Source: Leptospiraceae bacterium
GTDB taxonomy: Bacteria; Spirochaetota; Leptospiria; Leptospirales; Leptospiraceae
NCBI GenBank assembly: GCA_024233835.1
Contig: JACKPC010000002.1
Span: 581,001-645,000, forward strand
Reading direction: 5' to 3'
DNA: 64,000 nt
The notes beneath the pieces were generated by a model. That model made no database searches. It saw nothing but the letters and a program-made list of their open reading frames with translations, and had not been told where the DNA came from. Made by a program: the position numbers and the translations under genes. Below are positions 15,954 to 25,073 of the stretch, piece by piece (within the stretch, counting starts at the first letter, position 1; every line of letters starts with the position of its first letter).

Positions 15954-17552
15954 ATGAAATTTTTATTACTGTTGTTAATGAATATTTTTTTATTTATTAA
16001 TTGTAGTCAAATAACAGAACCTTTAGGTTTAACCAAAAAAAATGATGACTCCGCCAAAAATACAAACATAGCAATTGCTCTTGCAGCAGCAGGCAGTGGT
16101 GGTAGCTACACATTCAATTGCAGTTCAGAGCCTTTCCAAATTATCTATTCAGTACCAAGTGGTTCTACAGAATCATATCGTCAAAAAAATGGTATTAATC
16201 CTGACTACATTACAGGTAGTGGGATTCAAATGTCTTCGATTGGAGGTTCAAAAGTATTTTTTAATATGGGAACTTGTCGAAAACTGGTTTTAGCAGGAAA
16301 TAAGGAAGGAACTAAACCTATTGGTTGGGATAACCTGCTGGTAGTAGAATACCGTGTAACACCTTCAAGCCCCGTATCTAAACGCTGGTATTATGGTTCT
16401 TATGATGATACTTCTCTTAAGCTTATTTCAACAGGAGAGTCGATAACTCAGGCAAGGATACCTACTGTACCGGGTTCAGATATAGGTATACCTAATGGTG
16501 CCCCTTTTGGTCATGAACCCAAAGCCATTGATTTGATGACACAAATACCTGAGGGGAGTACTAGTTTCGAACTGACTTTCATAGTTCTTGATTATGGTAC
16601 AGTTGGTAGCACCACCGACGTTTTTGTTATGGGTCAAGAGGGTGAAAACTTGGATTTTATAGGGGGTACCAAATACTCAGGTAATCAACCAACGTGCATT
16701 AATAATACTACGTCTGCACCAAAATTAGCTAACTTAGTAATAGCTGAATCTACACCCGGACAGGCTCTCAGCGGTTCTTTTGAATTTTCAGATTCGGAAG
16801 GAGATGTAAAAGATCTTTTCGTTCAGGTTTATAACAATAGTAATTACTATTACTATCCAATTACAGATTCTGAAAAGACAAACAAAAAAATTTCATTAGA
16901 ACGTATCGTGTTAGGGTCCGGGTTTTCTACAAGTAATAGACCCATCCACTTTATACTACGAGATGCTCAAGGTAATTGTGGTTACGTTGATGGGTATTTA
17001 AAATTTAGTGCTCAAACAGCAGTTAACGTTTGTGGCAATCAACCAATTCAAATTATCAGTTATGTTCCAATGGACTCCACCCAATTTTTCACCGACAAGA
17101 ATGGAGTTAATCCTGATTATAGTTTTGTTCCCAATGGCAATAACCTGGCTAGTATTGGAGGAACAAGATTGTATATGAATGTAGGCAAATGCACTAAATT
17201 ATATTTATCCGGAAATCTGGCTGGTACAGCTCGAGTTGGGTGGGACAATCTACTCCTTGTGGAATACCGTAAAACACCATCAAGCCCAATATCAAAACGC
17301 TGGGTCTACGCAGCACAGGGTTCTTCAGCCAGGTTAAAATCTACTGGTGATATTATAGACATTCCCCAACCGGCTACTGTTGCTGGAACAGTTTTTAATA
17401 TACCCAATAGTGCTCCTTTTGGTTATGAAACAAAAGCGATCAACCTGATGGATCAGATACCGGCTGGTGAGACATCTTTTGATTTGAACTTAATTATTCT
17501 TGATGAAGGGTACGTCGGTACTACCACAGACGTTTTTGTTCATCCGGAATAA
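15954..17552 (+). CDS. Two-domain lipoprotein of unknown function
   Basis: A 532-residue exported protein with signal peptide and lipobox-like FINC (Cys17). After a short Ala-rich linker it contains two copies of a domain of about 180 residues (about 53-235 and 360-532). Each copy has IQIISYVP or IIYSVPSGS at its start, then NG-NPDY, SSIGGSK or ASIGGTR, a Gly-x-Cys-(R/T)-K-L motif, GWDNLL-VEYR, TPSSP-SKRW, NGAPFG or NSAPFG, MDQIP and TTDVFV. A middle segment (about 245-355) links them. Cysteines at the start of each unit and in the G-x-C motif may form a disulfide. The family was not recognised. It stands alone between gene-poor stretches carrying a direct repeat. Ribosome site AGGGGT precedes the ATG. 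Confidence 0.75.
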   Translation: MKFLLLLLMNIFLFINCSQITEPLGLTKKNDDSAKNTNIAIALAAAGSGGSYTFNCSSEPFQIIYSVPSGSTESYRQKNGINPDYITGSGIQMSSIGGSKVFFNMGTCRKLVLAGNKEGTKPIGWDNLLVVEYRVTPSSPVSKRWYYGSYDDTSLKLISTGESITQARIPTVPGSDIGIPNGAPFGHEPKAIDLMTQIPEGSTSFELTFIVLDYGTVGSTTDVFVMGQEGENLDFIGGTKYSGNQPTCINNTTSAPKLANLVIAESTPGQALSGSFEFSDSEGDVKDLFVQVYNNSNYYYYPITDSEKTNKKISLERIVLGSGFSTSNRPIHFILRDAQGNCGYVDGYLKFSAQTAVNVCGNQPIQIISYVPMDSTQFFTDKNGVNPDYSFVPNGNNLASIGGTRLYMNVGKCTKLYLSGNLAGTARVGWDNLLLVEYRKTPSSPISKRWVYAAQGSSARLKSTGDIIDIPQPATVAGTVFNIPNSAPFGYETKAINLMDQIPAGETSFDLNLIILDEGYVGTTTDVFVHPE

Positions 17553-17637
17553 GTGATTATGAGTTTTTTAAATAAATAAAAATCTGTCATTGATGAATGT
17601 TTTTCTAAGTATATAGAGTGGAAAGCTTATGAGCATT

Positions 17638-17692
17638 TTTATAAAGAAATTCGGGAGAAAATAATTGAACTTAGAAACGTAAATATCTCTTA
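17638..17692 (+). repeat. Dispersed repeat, right copy flanking the two-domain lipoprotein gene
   Basis: Partner of 15127-15180. The open frame in front of it reads SVIDECFSKYIEWKAYEHFY before joining YKEIREKIIEL, so this copy preserves more of the lost gene. A CTTAACCC/GGGTTAAG hairpin follows immediately. Confidence 0.6.
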
Positions 17693-17752
17693 ACCCTATA
17701 CTTAAGTATGGGGTTAAGAGACACTCCCATTTGCTGTGTTTTGCGTGCTTCT

Positions 17753-17923
17753 TTAATATTTTTCAATACTTGGATTTGTTTTGTCCGGAAGAAGAAGTAA
17801 TTTTGAACCCTCTTGCTTCTTTTTATTCGGTCTGCTGGGGAGAAGTACAGATATTCCAAACATAAGCAGTGATAAACCAGATACAATAATCATTGATAAA
17901 ATAATAATAAAATAAATATCCAT
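17753..17923 (-). CDS. Small single-pass membrane protein, hypothetical
   Basis: A 56-residue ORF from ATG 17921-17923 to TAA 17753-17755. Residues 3-29 form one strongly hydrophobic helix (IYFIIILSMIIVSGLSLLMF), followed by a short basic, soluble tail PSRPNKKKQEGSK. A purine-rich AAAGAG lies seven bases before the start. Composition fits a real small membrane protein better than the overlapping frame. It is alone on the minus strand, downstream of the histidine kinase region and not obviously in an operon. Function is unknown. Confidence 0.45.
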   Translation of the reverse strand: MDIYFIIILSMIIVSGLSLLMFGISVLLPSRPNKKKQEGSKLLLLPDKTNPSIEKY

Positions 17924-18108
17924 ATCCTTACTCTTTATATCATTTGACTCTATTAAAGTGCAATATATTTACTAAATAATTTATTTTTTATTTCCTGTAT
18001 AATTTTTTAGTAAGCTTCCTGCCAGGCCTTTATTCTATCCTGTTAAAAATTGACACTTGAGTCTGATATACAGATTTATCTGCCACAGTTCCTCCGATCC
18101 GGAGAACT

Positions 18109-20361
18109 CTACAAATACTTTTCAATATACTGTATAAGCTCAGTTTTCTGTACGGGTTTTTTTAAGTAGGCATCAAAGCCGCAATCAAGGGCCTTTTTCT
18201 CTTCTTCTTCGAAGGCTGCTGCGGTTAAGGCAATTATTGGAATTGAGGAAAGATCAGCATCATTACGAAAACATAATAAAGCTTGAAACCCATCCATCAC
18301 CGGCATTTGTAAATCCATAATAACCAGATCGGGTTTGTCTTTGAGAGCTTTTTTATAAGCATCTTCCCCATTAACTGCTTCATCAAATATAATTCTATGC
18401 CCTCTCAACATAGCTCTCACCAGCATTCGATTACTTTGATTATCATCCACGACCAGTATTTTAGCTCCCGGTAAAATTAGATTTATATCATCTCTTTTTT
18501 CTATTTTTCTCTCTTCGACTTTACTTACTTTTAATACAGGAAGAACAACAGTAAAAGTGCTTCCTTTTCCGAGTACACTTTCTACTTCTATTGTACCGTG
18601 CATTTTTTCTACAATACGCTTGGTGATGGCAAGGCCTAAACCGGTTCCTCCATACTTTTTTGTATCCAAATTGCCTTCCTGATAAAAGGAAGTAAATAGA
18701 CGTTTTAGCTCAGTATCTTTTATTCCTATTCCTGTATCTTGAATTTCAATAATTAACTTTGAGAGATTTTTCTTAATATCAGTAGAAACAACATTTATTC
18801 GAACCTCTCCATTCTCCGTAAACTTAATCGCATTGCCTATTAGATTTAAAAGGATTTGTCGCAAACGAAAGCCATCTAAATGGAAGGTATCCCCTCCGCT
18901 TAAAGTTATGTTTTCTATGTAAGATATACCTTTTTGAGATACAGGAAGAGAAAAAATCTGGTTCATTTCAAGAAAAACATCTGACAGGTTAATTCTTTCA
19001 TGCTTTAAGTGCAGTTTTCCGGCCTCTATTTTAGATATATCTAATATATCATTTATAATATTTAATAGGCTTTTTCCACTGGTTAAAATGATTTCAAGAA
19101 ATTCTTTCTTCTGTTCATCCTCAATTTCCTCATGCAAAATTTCTGCAAAGCCGAGTATAGAATTCAGAGGAGTGCGAATTTCATGAGACATGTTCGCCAA
19201 AAAAGTACTTTTTGCTTGATTGGCAGTCTCTGCCTCTTCTTTTGCCTTCTTTAATTTTTCTTCAATTTCTTTTCGCTCTGTAATATCCAGGGCGAGACCT
19301 TCAACAATAATTTCGTGTTCATTAATAATAAAGTTTGTAGATCTATCATAAAACCAGTGCCAGTTTCCTTCCCTGTCCTGAATTCTATATTCAAGAGCAA
19401 AATGCTCTCCCGTCTCAAAACTAGAAATAATTTGATTAACTCTTATCTTATCTTCCGGATGAATTAAAGAATTCCATAATAAAGGATCTTCCTTAAGCTC
19501 TTCAACGGTATAACCAAGAATAGACTCAACACGTTTTGAATGAAAAATGCCTCCTCTTTTATTAGAAAAACTATATATAATATCCGGAGAATTCTCAACA
19601 ATGCTTCGATACCGTTTTTCACTTTCTTTTAATTTTATTTCGATCTTCTTTAATTCACTAATATCTCTTCCGATTCCCAGAATACCTGTAATTTCTCCAT
19701 TTTCTACAATTGGAGAAAGAGACGTTTGATAATAGGTAATATTACCATTTAAAATAGATTGCCATTCGTATATAACTTCTTCTCCATTCAGGACCCTTTC
19801 ATTCGCCTGGATATGAACCTCAGCTAATTCTCTACCAAACAATTCCTCGGCTTTCTTTCCAATAAAGAAGCTTTCTTTCAATCCGGACTTTGTTACCCAG
19901 TTCCCATAAATGGCACTGTGCCTCTGTTCTTTATCCAGAGTAAATACCACATCATTAATAGAATTTAAAACAAGCTTTAATTTTTTTTGTTCATACTTGG
20001 ATTCATTATCTAAGTTTTGAATCATTTTACTTATTCTATAGATTACTTCTTCATGAGTACAGGGAAAAAAAAGAAAATCACAATAATGAACTGAGTTGGA
20101 AAATTCCAGAAAATTTAAGGGTGGAGTATCCGTATAAATAAGAAGGGAAATTAATGAATTTTTTTTTAAATTTTCAATAACTTCCTTAGAAAGATATTTT
20201 AAGCCACAAATAAGTCCTATGGGTACTCCGCTTCTATAAGGAAATTCACCTAAATCCTGATAAATCCTTACATTAATATTTTTATCCCATTCAGAAAGAA
20301 TACTCTGGATTTCAGTATAATGTGGATCACCCTTATGGTGAATTAAAAATAAATCCTTCAT
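18109..20361 (-). CDS. Hybrid histidine kinase with two PAS domains and C-terminal receiver
   Basis: A 750-residue cytoplasmic-looking sensor. Residues 1-120 form an alpha/beta domain like a degenerate receiver. Two PAS domains follow (about 122-240 and 248-365; the second has the NSPDIIYSFS start and a PAC-like GNWHWFYDRS). The kinase core has the phosphoacceptor motif MSHEIRTPLNSILGF at about 390, then the ATPase domain with N-box NLIGNAIKFTENG and G-box GTGLGLAI. A receiver domain fills about 632-750, with LVIMDLQMPVMDGF carrying the phosphorylatable Asp and a later KKP Lys. No membrane segment is seen. There is no adjacent output regulator, so the target is unknown. Divergent to the GNAT-nitrilase gene. 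Confidence 0.9.
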   Translation of the reverse strand: MKDLFLIHHKGDPHYTEIQSILSEWDKNINVRIYQDLGEFPYRSGVPIGLICGLKYLSKEVIENLKKNSLISLLIYTDTPPLNFLEFSNSVHYCDFLFFPCTHEEVIYRISKMIQNLDNESKYEQKKLKLVLNSINDVVFTLDKEQRHSAIYGNWVTKSGLKESFFIGKKAEELFGRELAEVHIQANERVLNGEEVIYEWQSILNGNITYYQTSLSPIVENGEITGILGIGRDISELKKIEIKLKESEKRYRSIVENSPDIIYSFSNKRGGIFHSKRVESILGYTVEELKEDPLLWNSLIHPEDKIRVNQIISSFETGEHFALEYRIQDREGNWHWFYDRSTNFIINEHEIIVEGLALDITERKEIEEKLKKAKEEAETANQAKSTFLANMSHEIRTPLNSILGFAEILHEEIEDEQKKEFLEIILTSGKSLLNIINDILDISKIEAGKLHLKHERINLSDVFLEMNQIFSLPVSQKGISYIENITLSGGDTFHLDGFRLRQILLNLIGNAIKFTENGEVRINVVSTDIKKNLSKLIIEIQDTGIGIKDTELKRLFTSFYQEGNLDTKKYGGTGLGLAITKRIVEKMHGTIEVESVLGKGSTFTVVLPVLKVSKVEERKIEKRDDINLILPGAKILVVDDNQSNRMLVRAMLRGHRIIFDEAVNGEDAYKKALKDKPDLVIMDLQMPVMDGFQALLCFRNDADLSSIPIIALTAAAFEEEEKKALDCGFDAYLKKPVQKTELIQYIEKYL

Positions 20362-20528
20362 TTTATTATATTCTCTGGGCTTTTATAACTCTGGGTTCGT
20401 TAATTTTTTATCGTCAAGAATAAATTCCGTTTATAGATCTCTTTTATATTGTAATATCTCATAAATAAAAATGCTGATAGACTAAAATAAGCTATTTCAA
20501 TAGTATTGACTCATCAGATTGGTAACTT

Positions 20529-22163
20529 ATGACTGCAAAAAAGAAAACAGCTTCAAACTCTCAAAAAATAGCTTCTAAAAAGAAATCCGGTAAATCTAAG
20601 AAGAAATCCAGCAAAAAAGTTAATATTCCGCAGGAAGTTTCTCACAAAATTAACCTTCGAAATATTCTCGTTACGGATTTTTCTCGAATCCAGGAAATCA
20701 TGAATCTGGTATACTCCAATGCCGGAGGTTCCTGGACGGAAGAGCAGTTTTCCTCTCAGCTTTCTCGTTTCCCGGAAGGGCAAATTTGTATTGAAGATAA
20801 TGGTCTGATTGTTGCAGCAGCTTTAAGTATTGTTGTTACGTATGATAAATACGGTGATAAACACACTTATGACCAGATTACCGCCAAGGGATACCTTACG
20901 AATCACGAAGAAGAAGGAGATACCCTTTACGGGGTCGATATTTTTATCCACCCGGACTATCAGGGCCTAAGACTTGGAAGAAGGCTTTACGATGCCAGAA
21001 AAGAACTCTGCGAAAGGCTAAATCTGAAGCGTATTATTGTTGGAGGACGTATCCCCGGCTACAAAAACCACCACGGGAAAATGACCCCACAAAAATATAT
21101 CCAGCAAATAGCGGCCAAGGAGTTATTTGACCCGGTTCTTAGCTTCCAGTTAGCCAATGATTTTCACGTGATAAAGGTGTTAACGGGTTATTTCCCTGAA
21201 GATACAGAATCCAAATCCTTTGCAGTTCTTTTGGAATGGATTAATATTTATTACGAGGAACCCAGCCAGAAACTCATCGGCGGCGCAAAGAGTATAGTGC
21301 GGGTAGGTGTAGTTCAATGGCAAATGCGATCCGTCACTTCTTATACCGAGTTACTCCAACAAATGGAATTCTTTGTGGATGCTGTTTCCGGCTACAAGGC
21401 TGATTTTGTTTTATTTCCTGAATTTTTTAATTTTCCCCTGATGGCCCACTACAACCAGCACAGCCCTTCTGATTCCATCCGTGCCCTCGCACAGCATACC
21501 GACACCATGAGAAAATCTATCAGTAACCTGGCGGTTTCTTACAATATCAATATAATTGCCGGTAGTATGCCCGTTTACACCGAGGCCGGCCTCTACAACG
21601 TTTCCTATCTTTGCAAACGAGATGGGACCATCGATGAGCAATACAAAATTCATGTCACTCCGGATGAATCCAGCTACTGGGGAACGAAAGGGGGAGATAA
21701 GATTAAAGTATTTGAAACCGATGTTGGAAATATCGGGATTTTAATATGTTATGACGTAGAGTTTCCGGAGCTGGCAAGAATCCTTGCAGAAAGAGGTATG
21801 GATATTCTCTTTGTCCCTTTCTCTACTGATACAAAAAATGCTTACCTTCGTGTAAGGCATTGCTCCCAGGCCAGGGCTATCGAAAATGAGTGTTACGTGG
21901 TAATTTCCGGAAGCGTGGGTAATCTTCCCGCTGTAGAGAACATGGATATACAGTACGCTCAATCGGCTGTTTTCACTCCTTCCGACTTTTCCTTTCCACA
22001 TGATGCCATTGCAGCCCAGGCAACTCCAAATACCGAAATGACACTTATCGTAGACCTGGATTTAGACCTATTAAAAGAACTTCATATGCAGGGAAGTGTG
22101 AGAAACTTACAAAGTCGCAGGCCGGAACTCTACAGAATTGACTGGTACGGAAACTCTATTTAA
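20529..22163 (+). CDS. Bifunctional GNAT acetyltransferase / carbon-nitrogen hydrolase
   Basis: A 544-residue fusion. Residues 1-38 are an unusual tail made mostly of Lys, Ser and Ala. Residues about 45-215 are a GNAT domain with the acetyl-CoA loop in YQGLRLGRRLYDARKE. Residues about 255-530 are a nitrilase-superfamily domain with the expected Glu-Lys-Cys triad: FPEFFNFP, YKIHVTPDE and ILICYDVEFPE. This two-domain arrangement is a recognised family, thought to act on amides or amidated small molecules, but the substrate is unknown. No gene partner is nearby. The start ATG is the first in frame and keeps the Lys-rich tail. Confidence 0.88.
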   Translation: MTAKKKTASNSQKIASKKKSGKSKKKSSKKVNIPQEVSHKINLRNILVTDFSRIQEIMNLVYSNAGGSWTEEQFSSQLSRFPEGQICIEDNGLIVAAALSIVVTYDKYGDKHTYDQITAKGYLTNHEEEGDTLYGVDIFIHPDYQGLRLGRRLYDARKELCERLNLKRIIVGGRIPGYKNHHGKMTPQKYIQQIAAKELFDPVLSFQLANDFHVIKVLTGYFPEDTESKSFAVLLEWINIYYEEPSQKLIGGAKSIVRVGVVQWQMRSVTSYTELLQQMEFFVDAVSGYKADFVLFPEFFNFPLMAHYNQHSPSDSIRALAQHTDTMRKSISNLAVSYNINIIAGSMPVYTEAGLYNVSYLCKRDGTIDEQYKIHVTPDESSYWGTKGGDKIKVFETDVGNIGILICYDVEFPELARILAERGMDILFVPFSTDTKNAYLRVRHCSQARAIENECYVVISGSVGNLPAVENMDIQYAQSAVFTPSDFSFPHDAIAAQATPNTEMTLIVDLDLDLLKELHMQGSVRNLQSRRPELYRIDWYGNSI

Positions 22164-22172
22164 AAAATCCTT

Positions 22173-22236
22173 TCAGTCTCCGATAATACCATCTGACCCT
22201 GAACGATGAACTGAGAGTAAGCCGAAGTGTAGGGCA
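22173..22236. repeat. REP-like intergenic element
   Basis: In the short gap between convergent genes, CAGTCTCCGAT (shared with the 8.4 kb element) is followed by CCCTGAACGATGAACTGAGA and TAGGG, an imperfect palindrome of the type seen at 60.94 kb. No gene is present. Confidence 0.35.
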
Positions 22237-22268
22237 TGGAAGGGCGATGGCACTAAAGCGACCTCTTT

Positions 22269-23408
22269 TTAAACAGTCCCTCTTAGTTTATCTTTTGTTA
22301 TTTCAAGGCTAATAACAGTTATATCATCATGCTCCTGTATTTTATTATCCGGACCGATGAATTCCTGAATATCCTTAAAAATCACCTCCAGCAATTCAGA
22401 AGTACGGAGACGTCTTTTTTCCTGAATGAGCTGAAGTAAAGTAATAAGACCGTATTCCATTTTATCAGGATTAAATTGTTCATAAAGACCATCGGTGAAT
22501 AATAAAAATTTATCCCCTATTTGTAATTCAAATTCTCTTTCCTGATAGATGTTGTTTTTGTACACTCCGATTATTTTTCCGGTATGTTCCAGAAAACCTT
22601 CAAAACAGTTCAGAAGTGCAATTTGAGCAGAATGTCCGGCAGACGCATAACAGGCTTTCATAGTATTCAAGTCTATATCAAGGATAAATGCAGGAAATAT
22701 TTCGTTTAAATTTATATAGTTTTGGATAAATCTTGTATTCAGTTCCATAAGAGTCTTTGCAGGACTTGCAAAACTGGATTTTATTGTCTCGTATTCGCTT
22801 TTTATAAGCATAGTAACCAGGGCAGCACTAATTCCATGACCGGTAGCATCCGCTAAAAAAATTCTAATATAGCCAGGAAAGATCTCCGCAATATCATAAA
22901 TATCTCCGGAAAGCTCTCCGTATGGTAAATATTTTACACTAAACTGTAGGCCTTTTATCTCTTCAAGATTGATAGGAAGAAGTTTTTCTTGAATTTGTCT
23001 TGCCAGGCGAATTTCTCGTTTTTGCCCTTCCCGCTTCTCTTTTAATTCAAGGTGATTATGAATTCTCGCAATTAATTCACTGGGATTAAAAGGTTTTGTT
23101 AGATAATCAGAACCCCCAATTTTAAAACCTTTTGAAATAGATTGTGGCTCATTAGTAGCTGTTAAGAAAATTACAGGTATACCTGAAAACCTGGAATCGG
23201 CTTTGAGTATCTTACAAACAGTAAATCCATCCATTTCCGGCATTTGTAGATCTAAAAGTATTAAGTCAAACTTTTCCTTATGAACCATATCAAGAGCCAG
23301 AGCAGCAGAATTTGCTGTTTTAACGTAGTACCCCTCCTTTTTCAGGATACGTTCTACAATATAAATGTTCTCCCAAACGTCATCTACTACTAATATTTTA
23401 TGGTCCAC
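22269..23408 (-). CDS. Response regulator with SpoIIE-type PP2C phosphatase output
   Basis: A 379-residue protein. Residues 3-122 are a receiver domain with LVVDD, the phosphorylation Asp in LILLDLQMPEMDGF and LTKPF. Residues about 170-375 form a SpoIIE/RsbU phosphatase with FLADATGHGISAALV and LLFTDGLYEQFNP, carrying the metal-binding Asp residues. Such proteins dephosphorylate STAS anti-sigma antagonists once the receiver is phosphorylated. A STAS protein is encoded at 49.3 kb. The start codon is GTG (23406-23408), and it lies in the stem of a hairpin whose loop holds the GGAAAGA ribosome site, so translation may be controlled. Confidence 0.88.
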   Translation of the reverse strand: MDHKILVVDDVWENIYIVERILKKEGYYVKTANSAALALDMVHKEKFDLILLDLQMPEMDGFTVCKILKADSRFSGIPVIFLTATNEPQSISKGFKIGGSDYLTKPFNPSELIARIHNHLELKEKREGQKREIRLARQIQEKLLPINLEEIKGLQFSVKYLPYGELSGDIYDIAEIFPGYIRIFLADATGHGISAALVTMLIKSEYETIKSSFASPAKTLMELNTRFIQNYINLNEIFPAFILDIDLNTMKACYASAGHSAQIALLNCFEGFLEHTGKIIGVYKNNIYQEREFELQIGDKFLLFTDGLYEQFNPDKMEYGLITLLQLIQEKRRLRTSELLEVIFKDIQEFIGPDNKIQEHDDITVISLEITKDKLRGTV

Positions 23409-23437
23409 CGGGCTCTTTCCAGATTGCCCGGTTTTTT
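23407..23437 (+). terminator. Hairpin over the receiver-phosphatase start; terminator-like on the plus strand
   Basis: ACCGGGC (23407-23413) and GCCCGGT (23426-23432) form a seven-base perfect stem with a 12-base loop, followed on the plus strand by six T residues. On the minus strand the same hairpin exposes GGAAAGA in the loop and buries two bases of the GTG start codon of the gene ending at 23408. It may stop antisense transcripts, control translation, or both. Confidence 0.55.
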
Positions 23438-23500
23438 AAATAAGCCGAGCTATCTTTTCTCCATAAAACTCCTTAGCTTTTTTTTCCATAACTTTTTATT

Positions 23501-25060
23501 CTAAATGGTTAAAGGTTCCCTCATAACCTGTTTTAGTATATTCCGTCCCTGCTGAAAAAAGGAAGAAATCATGTCCGGTTTTAATAGCTTGCCTTCTTCA
23601 CCCATTATTTCATACTCCTGGGGGTTAAAAAGTAAGGTCTTCAAGCGAAAATCAAAAGTAAATCCCGGCCAGAGAGTTGTATTTTTACCATTACGAGTTC
23701 GATACCAACTTACACAATCCGAAGCCCAAATTGTTTTATCCAGTTTAAGCTGTAATTTTCGATTATAATTATCCTGAATTTCCTGTCTGACATCTATAAA
23801 TTTCCACGAATTTTTTCTGGAACTCATTATTGCCTGCAAAGCATATTGCACCTGGGATTCTATCATGAATATCATGGAACTATGACCGAGACCTGTATTC
23901 GGTCCTACAATCATAAAAAAATTAGGAAAACCTGAAATGGTTGTACCAAGATACGCTTCCGCTCCATTTTTCCAGGCTTCATTCAAATCTTTCTGTCCTT
24001 TGCCCAGAATCTTATACGGAGCTATAGCTTCAGCACCCTGAAAACCCGTTGCCATTATTACCGCATCCAGTTCAATTTCCTCCCCCGAACCGGTAAGAAT
24101 TCCTTTGTTTGTAAACTTTTCAATACCTGAAGTTTCAACCTTCACATTTTTTCTGTTTATCGCAGGATAATATTCATTCGACATTAATACACGCTTACAA
24201 CCAATCGTATAATCCGGTGTCATTGTCTTTCTTAGTTCTTCATCTTCTATGCTTTTTTCAATATGCTTCTTTGCCAGGCTTTCCACTACCTTCATAATCT
24301 CCGGATATACGACAAGGCCTAAAACTCTAAGTTCTAAAGACCAATAGATATACTCACGATATAAAGTTTGAGAAATGGGTAAAAATTTAAACAGTCCTCT
24401 TTCGATAGACAGAATATCCCTATCAGGCTTGGGCAAAACCCAGGCAGCACTTCGCTGGAAAAGATACAGCTTTTCCACTTCCGGAGCAATAGTAGGAACA
24501 ATTTGTATGGCACTGGCCCCGGTTCCTACCACAGCTATTTTTTTATTTTTAACTTTATAGTTATGATCCCAACGGGCTGAATGAAACATCTTTCCCTGGT
24601 AATCTTCCATTCCATTATATTTTGGAATTATAGGCTGGCTTAAACCTCCTGTTGCTGAAACAAAAAATTTAGATTCGTATTTACTTCCTCCTGATGTTTC
24701 CAAATCCCAGCGCCCTTCATTCTCTCGAAAAACAGCAGAAGTAACCGCTTCATTTAAGCGAATATGCTTCTCTAATCCATATTTTTCTACACAAAAATTT
24801 ACATAATCTAAAATTTCATCCCTCGGTCCAAACATCTTTGTCCAATAAGGATAGGGTTCAAAGGAATAGGAGTATAAATGTGATTGAACATCACAGGCTG
24901 CTCCCGGATAATTATTCAATCTCCAAGTTCCACCATATTCACTTTCTTTCTCCAATATGATAAACGAATCAATCCCATTTCTCTTTAATTGTATCGCCAT
25001 ACACAAACCGGCAAAACCGGTTCCTGCAATGATCACTTCCGAAGTTTCTCTCTTTTGCAT
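23501..25060 (-). CDS. Baeyer-Villiger-type flavin monooxygenase
   Basis: A 519-residue FAD/NADPH enzyme. The N-terminal FAD site is AGTGFAGLCMAIQL (about residues 12-25). The Baeyer-Villiger fingerprint appears as YQGKMFHSARWD at about 155-166, close to the F-x-G-x-x-x-H-x-x-x-W-(P/D) consensus, with Tyr for Phe. The NADPH Rossmann loop is VGTGASAIQIVP. A late ATGF motif is present. Such enzymes insert oxygen next to ketones, or oxidise other small substrates, in the cytoplasm. It lies 13 bases downstream of the metal-dependent hydrolase gene with a GGAGG box, so the two are probably cotranscribed. Confidence 0.88.
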   Translation of the reverse strand: MQKRETSEVIIAGTGFAGLCMAIQLKRNGIDSFIILEKESEYGGTWRLNNYPGAACDVQSHLYSYSFEPYPYWTKMFGPRDEILDYVNFCVEKYGLEKHIRLNEAVTSAVFRENEGRWDLETSGGSKYESKFFVSATGGLSQPIIPKYNGMEDYQGKMFHSARWDHNYKVKNKKIAVVGTGASAIQIVPTIAPEVEKLYLFQRSAAWVLPKPDRDILSIERGLFKFLPISQTLYREYIYWSLELRVLGLVVYPEIMKVVESLAKKHIEKSIEDEELRKTMTPDYTIGCKRVLMSNEYYPAINRKNVKVETSGIEKFTNKGILTGSGEEIELDAVIMATGFQGAEAIAPYKILGKGQKDLNEAWKNGAEAYLGTTISGFPNFFMIVGPNTGLGHSSMIFMIESQVQYALQAIMSSRKNSWKFIDVRQEIQDNYNRKLQLKLDKTIWASDCVSWYRTRNGKNTTLWPGFTFDFRLKTLLFNPQEYEIMGEEGKLLKPDMISSFFQQGRNILKQVMREPLTI

Positions 25061-25073
25061 ATATCCTCCAAGT

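Noticed and set aside
17671..17886. Open frame of 71 codons on the minus strand
   Set aside because: It overlaps the more convincing small membrane protein in another frame (17753-17923) and includes repeat sequence.
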